A DNA stretch of 64,000 nucleotides from contig OY757011.1 of assembly GCA_963580285.1 (NCBI GenBank), positions 198,913,644 through 198,977,643 of the forward strand, read 5' to 3'. The notes beneath the pieces were generated by a model. It saw only the letters and a program-made list of their open reading frames with translations, did no database searches and was not told where the DNA came from. The position numbers and the translations under genes were made by a program. The stretch is from Lucinisca nassula (lineage: Eukaryota; Mollusca; Bivalvia; Lucinida; Lucinidae). Positions 1 through 10,169 of this stretch are shown piece after piece (positions within the stretch are counted from its first letter, which is position 1; every line of letters starts with the position of its first letter).

Positions 1-105
1 ATGTCGGGTAAAAGCGCATCGAAATTGGAAGCAATGCCTCCAAAATGACATAATAGTGTTGACTGGGACGTTAAACCTAAAATCAAACAAACAAACAAAA
101 CCAAA
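1..105 (+). repeat. 3' end of a LINE-tailed SINE (cut by window edge)
   Basis: The sequence matches the last ~100 bp of the SINE family seen complete at 4355-4650: the 'tcgggtaaaag' block, 'ccaaaatgac', 'gttgactgggacgttaaacc' and an (AAAC)n tail. Only the 3' part lies in the window. Confidence 0.75.
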
Positions 106-287
106 ATAATAAATATCCTTTACGGAGAAGCGAAACAGTGGCCAGGTAAACATATCAATCGGTCTATTTCGGACGTGCACATACTGTCAAATTTCGTGTG
201 TGCACTAGATATCCACAGTATTGACGTTTTGACCTCTCATTAGACATGTGGAACGATTCAAAGATTTCACGGACTTATGCTCAACTC

Positions 288-435
288 TCCTTTTGACTTT
301 CCGCTATTGATGTTTCCATTAGGGTCTAGTTATTTCATGTTTGTGTTTCTTTCCCCTTGGTGTTTCTGATGGGAGCGTGGGTGAATTGAATCGATCCTGA
401 TGCATAAATATGGCTCATTTTCCATAATTTGATAT
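288..435 (+). repeat. Naiad-type retroelement 3' UTR fragment
   Basis: This stretch matches the terminal 3' UTR segment found at 50,480-50,620, 42,200-42,345 and, reversed, at 61,030-61,180. Shared words include 'ttccattagggtct', 'catgtttgtgtttctttcc' and a 'gatgggag..gtg..ttaattg' end. No coding sequence remains. Confidence 0.7.
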
Positions 436-498
436 GGTTTACTCAAAAATGCACGTGCACAGAATCAAGTGCGAGTCAATAAAAAAAAACTGCCTAAC

Positions 499-903
499 TT
501 ATTTCTGAGAGAGATCGATCTTTTCTTTTTCGATGTAATTGCTCTCTTGTATGATACACTTGGATCAACGTTGTTCCAGTGCCATCCAGTGCCTAGAACT
601 GAAGAAGCCAGGGTCCTTGTCTCCGACCCACTCCTCAACAGCCGTCGGCGTTGGACCAGAAATGGTGTCCAAGGGTATCCTTTTTCAAGTTTGGGAATTG
701 GAAATAGTCACTAGGAGCTGAGTCAGGAGAATAGGCGGGGGCCTTATTAGCTCGTACCCATTCCGCTCAACAGCAGCCATTGCAATTTTGTGTGGACTCT
801 TGCATTGTCCTGTTGGAGCAGAATCCCTTTGGAGAGTTTACCTTGGCGTTTTTCACGGATCGCAGTTCTCTGTTGGTCGAGCAAATTTTCACAATACACA
901 CCT
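499..903 (-). pseudogene. mariner transposase, C-terminal part (broken)
   Basis: Reading the minus strand from 903 gives a recognisable mariner C-terminal region: YCENLLDQQ, then GKLSKGILLQQDNARVHT. The second matches the family's 'DNARxH' block with the second catalytic aspartate. The frame then breaks several times. A lysine-rich tail ends at a stop near 499-501. The N-terminal part lies at 4915-5602 on the same strand, separated by the 4-kb element at 904-4914. Joining the flanks restores continuity, so this was one gene interrupted by insertion. It is dead. Confidence 0.75.
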
Positions 904-1536
904 GGGGCCAGTTTCATCAAAGCGTTTACGACGTATTTTCTTAAAAAGATCGTACGAAGTTCTTACGACAAAACTCCTGTTTCATCAAATGCTCACAATC
1001 TGCGATGTTCGCACATTTTGTCGTATTTCTGAGATGAATATTTAGACGTCGCACACTGAAATTTTCGTCTTATCACAGCCATAGCTGAAGAAGATGATGC
1101 GCGGCATAGGTTAAATTGTTAAAAGGATGGTAAGCAACATTTCATTTTGTTTATACCTTCGCAGATAACGCCCATTACTTATACAAGCCCACGCAATAAA
1201 GATCCCTCGAAACTACCCCCCCCCCCCCCCCACACACACACACCACCTTGTTATAATCTTTAGGTTTTGGTCGGGGGTTTTCTTTCCCTTTGGTGTCTCT
1301 TATGGGTGGAGTAAGTTAATTGTATCAATTCCGGATCTTTGTTTTACTTCTACTTTTAGCGTCTTTTTTTTTCTTTGAAAAATTTAGATTGAGGGTACTC
1401 GTTAGAAGCGCATCGTTGTGGTTGTTCTTACGAGTACCCACAATCTATATTTCATGGTGTAACCTAGAACTGACGTTCGCTTTCGCCCATCGGGTTTGGC
1501 CTGCATAGTGCTTCCGCGCAGAGCTGAAACTGACCA

Positions 1537-1783
1537 ACATTACGAAAACATGCCTATACAAATACATTGTAATTTCTATCGCCGAAAAAAAAGAAATTTT
1601 TCAGATTAAAATTTTGATATTTTTTCTTATTTTTGCTCTATCGAGACGTGATAACGTGTACCCACGACCTATACGTAAGAGCAGAAATAAGAAAAATAAA
1701 GTTTACCCCTGTAAACCCTGGTTTTACTATATAAAAGTGGGGTTCAATGGGGTTTAAAATTATACAGGCGTGATTTCCTGATG
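1537..1783. mobile_element. palindromic MITE, subfamily A (diverged)
   Basis: The ends 'attacgaaaacatgcctata' and 'caggcgtgatttcctgatg' correspond to the subfamily A TIR (attacgaaaacacgcctata). The core 'gtgtacccacgacctata' and the 'gcagaaataagaaaaata' block match other copies, but the central palindrome is partly lost. Confidence 0.65.
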
Positions 1784-1799
1784 ATTTGATCACTGGTTT

Positions 1800-2005
1800 G
1801 CCGTTTAGATTGTATCAGCCTAGCAAAGAAAAGTGGTGCGAGTGGGACCGCTCCTTAAACCCTAGCGGTTTCTTTGGTCGATGGGGCTTAAGATGCCATC
1901 TCAAGGTCGGGTAAAAGCCCCAGAAAATCAGAAGAAGCGTCTCCAAAATGACCTATATACATGTACCAACAGTTGACGGGGGCTTAACAGCAAAATAACC
2001 GACGC
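1800..2005 (+). repeat. diverged LINE-tailed SINE copy
   Basis: It contains 'agcctagcaaagaaaagtgg', 'tcaaggtcgggtaaaagccc', 'ctccaaaatgacctata' and 'gttgacgggggcttaac', in the same order as the complete SINE at 4355-4650. No tail or duplication is clear. Confidence 0.6.
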
Positions 2006-2189
2006 GACGACCCACAATCTGCGATTAGACTTGTGATTAAAACGAAGACTCAGTGTACCTAAAATCGACACATCGAACTAGAATTGTCAATACGACACAG
2101 ATGCCTCCGTCCGGGGACCATCCTCACGAAGGAAATAAATAAACAATTAAATAATAATAATAATAATAAATACATAAATAAATAAAATA

Positions 2190-2850
2190 AAGACAGCATT
2201 TCTAGCTTGGAAAACTGTCCCTGAGGATATCGGCGTAGGTGGGGGTAATGTCGTTGAAATCTTGGAAAATGTGTGTATCATCATACCAAATATGAACCAA
2301 ATCCTTTAAAAAAATAAATTACTAAATCTGTGACATTGTCCTTGAGTTTTGGTTTTAAGGCCTCTTTTATTTCGAGCCGATCATTAATCAGATGTGGGCG
2401 AAAACTAAACGGAGTAGCCGGAGAAACGACCTGTATCTTTCATCATACCAAATACGAACTAAATCCATGATATGGATAGGGAAATTTGACTCCTATTTAA
2501 ACGTTGACATTAAAATATTCTGAGTCCGTGACCTTGACCTTGAGGTCATGGGCATGGGCGCGGGTATTCTGAATAAAACTTTTAATGAGTATCGATCATC
2601 GTACTAAATATGAACCAAATCCATTATATGGTTTTAAAAAATATGAGCTCTTAAGTAATTTCTACATTTAAAGTTTTCTAAGATGCCTTGACCTAGATAT
2701 TATATTTAAGGGCAAGTGTACGTATTGCTAAATAAACATATTGGCCTATACCTATCATCACAGTTCCATCATATGGTCTGGAAAATATGAGCTCATAAAA
2801 GTTTAGGTTCTTCCTGGTACAATGTCAAGGCTGAGGTTAAAGGATCACCT
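2190..2850. repeat. degenerate tandem array (~170-bp unit)
   Basis: Four diverged units are marked by 'catcatacca aatatgaacc' near 2279, 2450, 2598 and 2755, each followed by 'aaatccat.atatgg'. 'ccttgaccttgaggtca'-like words lie between them. No ORF of note. Confidence 0.6.
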
Positions 2851-3239
2851 ACGTACATCCCATACGGAAGGACGAACGTACATGTGTGTACACTCGTATG
2901 TACGAAAAAGCTTCACGGCATCATGCAGATGGCACGTGTGGGGTCGTGGGTCATAGTCTTGCGTACTCTCATTTCGTCTACATTTTGCAGGCGATTGTAT
3001 AATTGTGTATACATATATGTAGCTATAGAACTTCGTTTCAAGTCAGGTTCTTTGTAATTTAAAATCAGTCATGTTGTAGAATCTATGTTGCAAATGAAAT
3101 GAATTTATTTTTCATTGAAAACAAAATCCCCTGACCGGCCTGACAGACGGCAATCAATGAATAATATTTGCTAAGACCATTGCCAACAACAAACCGGAGC
3201 TGAAAACTGACATACGTTATACACGAAACCTTTCAGAGG

Positions 3240-3900
3240 CTTTTGATTTGTTTGTTTGATTTGAGATTTAATGTCCCCGTCAACACTGTAATGTTCATTT
3301 TGGAGACGTTGTTTCCAATTTTGTGGACTATTACCCGATATTGAGATGAAATGACATCTCAAGCTCTGCCCCAATGAAACCAATAGGTTTATAAGCATGG
3401 AAGGGCCGACTCGCACCGCATTGCTTGGGCAGGCTTAGTTGCCTGATTGGCCGAAACTAGCTAGTCTGGCCCACAAAACATGACCACTCCATATTTTCCA
3501 GTTTTGTGGTGTATTCATTGCTTCCAAAGGATAATCCTTCCATAGAACATATTTGACGTCACTACAGCTGATGTGTTGGAATGTGTGGCGGCTGTAAAAA
3601 GTCTCCCTGCCAAACATCATAGTGTAGTTTATATTTTCTTGTCCTTTTGGGTCATTGAGTCCATTGCGGAATTTTGAAAATATTTTGAGGGTCACTGATG
3701 ACGCTTAATTGTCCGAAACTAGTAAGTCTCGCGTAGAAATCATGGACACTCAATATTTTTTAGTTATGTGGTTAATTCCTTGCTTCCAAAGGATAACCCT
3801 TTTATAGAACATATTAGATCATCGAAGCGGTTTACCAGTACTCGTGTGCGGGTCGGTTTCAGCCCTGCGTGGAAGCATCATGCAGCCCATGTATTTCACG
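3240..3900 (-). repeat. LINE-tailed SINE, interrupted
   Basis: A minus-strand SINE copy runs from its tail at 3240 to 3438 and resumes at 3818 ('aagcggtttaccagtactcg') up to about 3900. The interruption (3439-3817) is flanked by TTAG on both sides, and removing it restores the family sequence. Confidence 0.75.
3439..3817. mobile_element. 379-bp insertion with TTAG duplication
   Basis: TTAG at 3435-3438 is repeated at 3814-3817, and the inserted sequence splits a SINE. The insert holds two related halves: 'ccgaaactagctagtctggc' near 3452 and 'ccgaaactagtaagtctcgc' near 3713, each followed by 'gcttccaaaggata'. Relatives lie at 17,326-17,471 (the Polinton target), 56,412-56,470 and 60,125-60,330. 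Confidence 0.6.
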
Positions 3901-4354
3901 TTACGTTATACGCGTCGTCTTTGTTAAACAACGTCATGCATTGACCTTTTAGTGTTAAAACCATGCGTAAACTGTGTTTTAAGTTCATAAGATATATTGA
4001 ATCTTGTATTCATGGCCTTGCATTACTGGATTTATTAAGGTAATAAAATGCTCAGCGAGGTCTCACCGTGATGTCCTTCCTTTTCCTCAACTAATATTAT
4101 AAACTCAACGATATACGTGCACTCACGCATTAAATGACAAACTTGCTGGTGAAAGGTTCATTACAACGTTAAATCAACGCTTATCTGACGTCACGACGTC
4201 CACAATCAGCCCAACTCGCCAGTGGTAAAGCGGAAGGGGTCCAGACAATTAAATCTGTATCTTACGACAATGAAATGGCAACCCAAGTTTGAAGCAACAT
4301 AGAATTAACGTTGATTCAACTTTGTTTGTACTGAATATTCATCTAGGTCCACAG

Positions 4355-4650
4355 AAGCCCCCGCCCATAGGGGCTTGAAGAAATATATGGGCTGCATGAT
4401 GCTTCTACGCAGAGCTGATTCTGGCCCGCACACTAGTATTGGTTAACCGTTTAGAGGATCTAAGCCTGTCCAGGAACCGCGGTGCGAGACGGACCGTCAA
4501 TGGCAATAAACCCTATTGGTTTCATTAGGCGACAGGGCTTGAGATGTCATTTCATCTCAATGTCGGGTAAAAGTCCCACAAAATTGGAAGCAATGTCTCC
4601 AAAATGACCTTTACAGTGTTGACGGGGACGTTAAACCTCAAATCAAACAA
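4355..4650 (+). mobile_element. complete LINE-tailed SINE with 14-bp TSD
   Basis: The 14-bp duplication ATCTAGGTCCACAG flanks the element at 4341-4354 and 4651-4664. The body begins 'aagcccccgcccat', contains 'ggttaaccgtttagagg' and 'ctaagcctgtccagg', and ends 'gacggggacgttaaacctc' plus an A/C-rich tail. There is no tRNA-like head with A and B boxes. The centre and tail match the tRNA-headed SINE at 46,031-46,345. Confidence 0.85.
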
Positions 4651-4914
4651 ATCTAGGTCCACAGGAACAATAATTTTAAAGCGTGTAATCTACCTTACAC
4701 GGCTATTTTAAGACGGCACGTGATCACGCATGTGACAATTAGTGGCCCTGTTTAAGCGCATATTCAAAATTACGCTTTATTTTAGTGAAACGCAAATTTA
4801 GCTCGTGCGAACACTTTGCGATGTTTTGATGAAACTGACGTACGCAGTTCTTTAAAAAGTGCGTACGAGCAATTTAAGATTAATCGTACGATGTTTATTG
4901 ATGAAACTGGCCCC

Positions 4915-5602
4915 AGGTATTGTACTTTTCTTTGCTAGGAATGCCAAATAATAATGCCTTTTGTGTCCCAAAATACTGTTGCCATCAGCTTGCCAGCAGA
5001 GTGTTGCGTTTGGAACTTCTTTGAACTTGGAGAACTCGGCCCTACCAACTGGCGATTTTGAGTTTTTATTCTCTGGCTCATAATAATGGACCCAAGTCTC
5101 ATCTACAGTCACAAGACGTGAAAGTAAACCATCTTCCTTTGACCTAAACCGCTTCAACAATGCGCTGCATACTGATGCTTTGGTTGTCATTTGCTCGTCG
5201 CTAAAGGATTTTGGGAGCGAAAGCGGCGGTCAGCTTGCGCAAACCCAAGCGATCATTAAAAATTCTTGAAACGCTAATATGTGAAATGAGTAATACATTC
5301 GCTATTTCTTCCACATTAACTCGCCTATCAGAGTTCGACAGATCCCATACTTTGTTACACATTTCTTAATCGGTGGCATCTGATGGGCGTCCAGACCGGG
5401 TGTCGTCTTCTAAAGACTTTGTACCGCGTTTGAATTCCCCAACCCATAATTTAGCTTGTGATTAAGATGTCACAGTAGACCCATAAGCATTGTTCAACTC
5501 GCAATGTATTTCCTGACCTGTTTTTCTTTTCAAATACAAGTACCGAATTACAACATGGTACTCAACTTTTGACGAAAAGGTTGCTTTTGCATCGCTAGCC
5601 AT
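4915..5602 (-). pseudogene. mariner transposase, N-terminal and central part (broken)
   Basis: The minus-strand reading starts with MASDAKATFSSKVEY at 5602 and passes a helix-turn-helix-like region ending in GEFKRGTKSLEDD and RSGRPSDATD. It then reaches LVTVDETWVHYYEPENK, the signature around the first catalytic aspartate of mariner transposases. Several in-frame stops and shifts interrupt it. The longest clean stretch is 4852-5190. It is broken at 4914 by the DNA element and continues at 903. Confidence 0.8.
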
Positions 5603-6386
5603 GTTTGACATTCAATATCATATGAGTGAATGACACAATAAGGATGCAATTTTGCCCTCATGCCTAAAACATGTATTGAAACAAGGCATGAAAATCTTGG
5701 TTGAATCGGTCAAGTGGAAATGGGATAGACTGGTTACTTACGGACTTGCCCTCGTTTTTCGCGAGAGCGGTTTTACGTGAGTGATTGATTTCTACATGCG
5801 TATATCCGTAGGAGGAAAGCTCCATAACCATACCTTTGGTACAGAATTTGAAAAGGATCCATTAAAGAGAGATATTCTAGATCTAAGAACTGTCAAGAAG
5901 CCACCTGCGACCTTGAGTTCGTATTATACGTTTAGCATATGGGAATGTATTCTGGTGTGTTTAAGACTTTGTAAGTTAGATCCAAATTCCTTGAACACTT
6001 TTGAAGAAGTTAAGTTCAGAATAATGCACGCGTTTATACATGTTAAATTAATCCCCAGTCGTTTGGACCATAGTCAATCAAGGGTAAGATATAACCTTGA
6101 TATGAGCCCCGCCAAGCGAATTAGTGTCTTCGAGCATTCCGTCATGACAACTTTGTTTAAATATTTAGTTACTTGTTTATTTTGCAGGTTTAGTTAGGTT
6201 TTTACGACTTTTCATATTTATCACATCCCGGATAATTTGGCTTGGTATTTTTTACTTTTTGCACCGAAACAAAACTAGTTCCGGTTTCGCGGCGGATTGA
6301 CATTAAGGTAAACAATTAAGTTTAAATGTGATTTTTGATGATATTGCCCAACAGAGGAGACTTTCCCAGACACCACTTTATATTTA
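5603..6386. other. unassigned spacer and LINE 5' region
   Basis: A 138-codon plus-strand ORF (5781-6197) lies here, but I recognise no family, and it has no clear start context or splice signals. The stretch from about 6240 is probably the 5' UTR of the following non-LTR retrotransposon. Its exact 5' end and target duplication could not be placed. Confidence 0.3.
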
Positions 6387-8015
6387 TTGCCCTTCAGTAA
6401 CCAAAGAGTCACCAGAAAACCAACAATAATGAGCCATTTTGCATTTGACCTCCTTTTTGGAGTATGTTGCATGTTGCTGGCAACAAGACTTGCATCTCTT
6501 CTTAGTTGCAGTGGACAGGACCTACAGGAAATCCCAGTTAACTTCTACCCAGTTTATGCGGACACACGTGGTACAACAGCAATCGACCGTAACTTTGCAT
6601 TTCATTTGCCCCATGTTTGTACAATATCAATCTTAAAAAAATCTCTAAGAATGAAGGGGTTTCCTGGTTCAAATAAACTTTTCTACTTGTATATATTTAC
6701 AGTTGTTATAGGTAATGCTTGGGATGTTGAATCAAATCCTGGTCCAGACTCCCGAAATGACAGTTCACACTTCCCTTGTGGACTCTGTCAAAAAAGTGTT
6801 GGTTGGGAAGACCGGGGAATTTGTTGCGACACCTGCAATGTCTGGTATCACATAGGATGTCAAGGCATGTCATCAACTATGTATAGTTTTTACAACAGAT
6901 CATTGAATAAAAATGTTGCATGGGAGTGTTTGAAATGTGGAATGCCAAACTTTTCCACATCTCTGTTTGACACCTCATCTTCTATAGACACCTACAACCA
7001 CTTTGAACCTTTATCTACCCTATCCGAGCCTGATAGTCCGATACCAGACAACATCGGCCCACCCACGGCAGCTTCATCGCCCATTGTGCAGCAGTCAAAA
7101 GAAGCTAAACGAAAGACCAAAAAGGCGGTCCTTAACCATCCCCTCAGAATATTGATCATGAATTGTCAGTCAATAAAGAATAAAAGGGCTGAACTTCATA
7201 CAATTATCGACTCGGCGAAACCAGACATCATTTTGGGCAATGAGTCTTGGTTAACCCCAGAAATTAAAAACTCGGAAATTTTCCCTGAATCCTTTGAGGC
7301 CATCCGGAAAGACAGAGTTGGGGATGCACATGGAGGTGTCTTCGTGGCTTTCAAGCGAGACCTACTCTGTACAGAAACTCCGGAGTTGGACACCAATTGT
7401 GAACTAGTTTGGTGTAAATTGAACATCATTGGATGTAGGACTTTGTACCTTGGATCTTTTTATCGCCCACCAGATCAGATTGACCCAGAATATCTTGAGG
7501 CTTTTAATTCATCTTTGTCTAGGATAATGTCAAATGCAAATGCCCATATTTTGGTTGGCGGAGACTTTAATTGTGGTGACATTGAATGGTGCAGCATGCA
7601 GGTGCCCCATGGGGTGCCTAAAAGGCAGACACAGCAACAACTTTTGGACATAATAAAAGAACACTGCCTGGCCCAAGTTGTTAACATACCCACCCGGCAA
7701 GAAAAGACCCTTGATTTATTGTTTACAAATTCTCCATCCCCAGTAAGCCGAGTTAAGGGGATGCCCCCGATTGGCAAAGCTGATCATGACATAGTCCTTG
7801 TTGAGTATGACATAAAAGCTAAACGAATCAGACAAGTCCCGCGTAAAGTTTTTCTCTACAAACGTGCGGATATGGATGGTCTGCGAGACCATATGGCGCG
7901 ATTTAAGGATTCGTTCCTTTCCTCTGACCTCTCACACATGTCAGTTAATGACCTGTGGGTCAGATTTAAGTCCGAATTTACCACGGCAATGGAAGGTTTA
8001 TACCAACTAAAATGA
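6387..8015 (+). CDS. non-LTR retrotransposon protein: 2A peptide, PHD finger, AP-type endonuclease
   Basis: The 542-codon ORF has three recognisable parts. Residues 113-120 read DVESNPGP, the 2A ribosome-skipping signature, after a hydrophobic stretch (FYLYIFTVVIG). Residues ~129-185 form a Cys4-His-Cys3 PHD-type finger (CGLC, CCDTC, WYHIGC, ECLKC). Residues ~253-470 are an apurinic-type endonuclease (ILIMNCQSI, GNESWL, GGDFNC, ADHD), the target-nicking enzyme of LINEs. The ORF ends where reverse transcriptase should follow in frame. The RT continues at 8012 in another frame with an ATGA overlap, so a frameshift is the simplest reading. RT style suggests the CR1/Jockey group. Confidence 0.85.
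   Translation: MPFSNQRVTRKPTIMSHFAFDLLFGVCCMLLATRLASLLSCSGQDLQEIPVNFYPVYADTRGTTAIDRNFAFHLPHVCTISILKKSLRMKGFPGSNKLFYLYIFTVVIGNAWDVESNPGPDSRNDSSHFPCGLCQKSVGWEDRGICCDTCNVWYHIGCQGMSSTMYSFYNRSLNKNVAWECLKCGMPNFSTSLFDTSSSIDTYNHFEPLSTLSEPDSPIPDNIGPPTAASSPIVQQSKEAKRKTKKAVLNHPLRILIMNCQSIKNKRAELHTIIDSAKPDIILGNESWLTPEIKNSEIFPESFEAIRKDRVGDAHGGVFVAFKRDLLCTETPELDTNCELVWCKLNIIGCRTLYLGSFYRPPDQIDPEYLEAFNSSLSRIMSNANAHILVGGDFNCGDIEWCSMQVPHGVPKRQTQQQLLDIIKEHCLAQVVNIPTRQEKTLDLLFTNSPSPVSRVKGMPPIGKADHDIVLVEYDIKAKRIRQVPRKVFLYKRADMDGLRDHMARFKDSFLSSDLSHMSVNDLWVRFKSEFTTAMEGLYQLK
6714..6746 (+). other. 2A-like ribosome-skipping motif
   Basis: The coded peptide GNAWDVESNPGP matches the 2A consensus D-V/I-E-x-N-P-G-P. Skipping would occur between G119 and P120, releasing a 119-residue hydrophobic leader from the PHD-endonuclease part. 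2A motifs are known in some animal APE-type non-LTR elements. Activity here is inferred from the motif. Confidence 0.8.
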
Positions 8016-9979
8016 CCAAAACAAAATATAGGGCACCATGGATCGATAACACGATCAAGCATCTCATCAGAAGACGGAATAGAATGTATTTTCGTGCTCG
8101 CAAGTCTAGCAGCCCTGACGTTAAGAACCATTACAAACGGTTCAGAGCACATGTGCAAAAGGTTATAAGAGATGCATATTGGAAGCATGTTTCCAGCATC
8201 TTTACCTTTGAAGATGACAATATAGATCCCGATAGTCCCCAAAAGAATGGTAAAGTTAAAAAGTTTTGGTCATTCGTAAAGTCCCTGAAAAAGGATGCGT
8301 TTGGGATCACTTCGCTAAGGGAAAATGGAATTCTAAAAACAGATGCGCGCGATAAGGCTAATATTTGCAATAAACAGTTTCAATCAGCATTTACGCGTGA
8401 AACTGATGGTGAGCTACCATCTAAAGGTGCAATTTCGTTCCCCTCTATGGGGGACATAACAGTTGACCCCAATGGGGTCGCTAAACTGTTAGGTAAGCTC
8501 AAGATACATAAGGCATCTGGGCCCGATGACCTGAATGCCAGGGTACTTAAGGAATGTAGTGCTGAAATATCTCCTGTGTTGGCCTTTATCTTCAATCAAT
8601 CACTTGCCCAGGGCACTGTACCAGATGACTAGCGACAAGCAAATGTAACCCCGGTCTATAAAAAGGGGGAAAAATATGATGCAGCAAATTATAGACCAGT
8701 GTCGCTAACATGCATCTGTTGCAAAACCTTGGAGCATATATTAGTAAGCAACATCAACAAGCACTTAGCCTTTGAGAGCATTCTTGCTGACTGTCAACAT
8801 GGTTTCCGGAGTCAAAGGTCTTGCGAAACGCAGCTTGTTCAATTTTACCATGACATTGTGAGCAATCTGGATGGGGCCATAAATCGTGGCCACAAACAGA
8901 CTGACTTGATCATCATGGACTTTGCTAAGGCCTTTGACAAGGTACCTCACAGAAGGCTATTACATAAACTGGAGTACTATGGGATAAGAGGATCCACGCA
9001 TAGGTGGATTAGCTCATGGCTCTCTGGGCGCTCACAACAAGTTGTACTTGATGGCCAAGCGTCTGATCCAGTCCCTGGAGTCCCCCAAGGTTCGGTCCTT
9101 GGACCGGTCCTTTTCTTGGTTTTCATTAATGATCTCCCCGACAATATCAGGTCATCGGTCCGTTTGTTTGCTGATGATTGTGTCCTGTATAGGAACATAT
9201 ATTCTCCTTCTGACTGTCTTATTTTACAAGATGACCTGGATCAACTTGCACAGTGGGAGGCCGATTGGCAAATGAAGTTCAATGTGGCCAAATGTCACTC
9301 AATGAGAGTGTCACGACACCCTCCGGACAAGCAAATTAAGTTTGACTATACTCTTCACCAGCAAGTTTTGGAGCATGTTCAATCCGCCAAATATCTTGGT
9401 ATCACCATCACTGACGATCTTGATTGGGGTCAACATATCTCAGAGATTACATCTAAAGCAACTAGGACTTTGGGATTCCTTAGACGGAACTTGGCTTTTG
9501 CACCTAGGCAGACAAAGGATGTTGCATATAAAACATTGGTTCGCCCTCAACTCGAATATGCATCACCCATTTGGCACCCCTATGTTAAAACTCAGACTCA
9601 GCAGGTGGAGAAGGTGCAGAGGACAGCTGCTCGATGGACCTGTAGGCGATGGCGAAATAGAAGTAGCGTCGGTGACATGCTTAATGAGCTAGAGTGGCCG
9701 TCCCTGGAGGCCCGTCGTGAGCAGTCCTCTTTAACCTTCTTCTACAAGATACACTCTGATTCAGTGTCTATTGATAAAGATAGGTACTTGACCCCTGTAA
9801 CACTGTCGACCCAAACAAGGGCATCAAAATTAAACGACTCACAATATCGTAGATACCAGTCCTATAGTGATGCCCTGAAGAACTCGTTTTTTCCTAGAAC
9901 TATTCCCCATTGGAATAGTCTTCCCTCCTCTGCGGTGAATGCCAAGTCCGCAGAAGAGTTCAAAGCCCGCACAGTGTAA
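8012..9979 (+). pseudogene. non-LTR reverse transcriptase (one nonsense codon)
   Basis: The frame runs from 8012 to 9979 with a single TAG at 8630-8632, where related RTs have tryptophan before 'QANVTPVYKKGEK'. Upstream is the RT linker (APWIDNTIKHLIRRRNR). Downstream are the RT blocks: NYRPVSLT, QHGFRSQRSCETQL, IIMDFAKAFDKVPH with the first catalytic Asp, GVPQGSVLGPVLF, and FADDC with the catalytic Asp pair at 9173-9178. The thumb and a C-terminal tail ending PHWNSLP follow. This is the LINE copy-making enzyme. Normally it is one polypeptide with the endonuclease, here separated by a frame change at ~8012. Confidence 0.85.
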
Positions 9980-10169
9980 GATTGGGTCTCAGAGGTATGC
10001 GTTTTAGGATACCTCTGTTATGCAGATTGTACATAGTTTTAAGGACGCATCCAGTGCCTCTCTTTTTTTTTTTTTTTTTTTTTCAGCTAAATTCTAAATT
10101 TAGCCACCCAATCAACTGAGGTAATGGCCAGATATGACCGACTCAGTATAAGAAGATAGATAGATAGAC
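9980..10169 (+). other. LINE 3' UTR with poly-T run and GATA-type tail
   Basis: After the RT stop comes ~190 bp with a run of about 22 T (10,062-10,083). It ends in 'agaagatagatagatagac', a short tandem-repeat tail as in CR1/L2-like LINEs. The LINE abuts an inverted-repeat element starting at 10,170. Confidence 0.55.

Larger units (their letters stand above)
904..4914. mobile_element. non-autonomous DNA element with TIR GGGGCCAGTTTCATCAA
   Basis: The left end reads GGGGCCAGTTTCATCAA at 904 and its exact inverse ends at 4914. Both ends also carry a second inner 'tttcatcaaa' and a 'gttcgcac' word, so subterminal structure is shared. It has no transposase of its own. It sits inside a mariner transposase gene whose two halves continue on either side. 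A clear target-site duplication is not visible. It contains later arrivals: a poly-C/CA run (1217-1244), a MITE, SINE copies and a degenerate tandem array. Confidence 0.7.

Noticed and set aside
5781..6197. 138-codon ORF as a gene or exon
   Set aside because: No recognisable domain, no convincing splice or start signals, and the surroundings are transposon debris.
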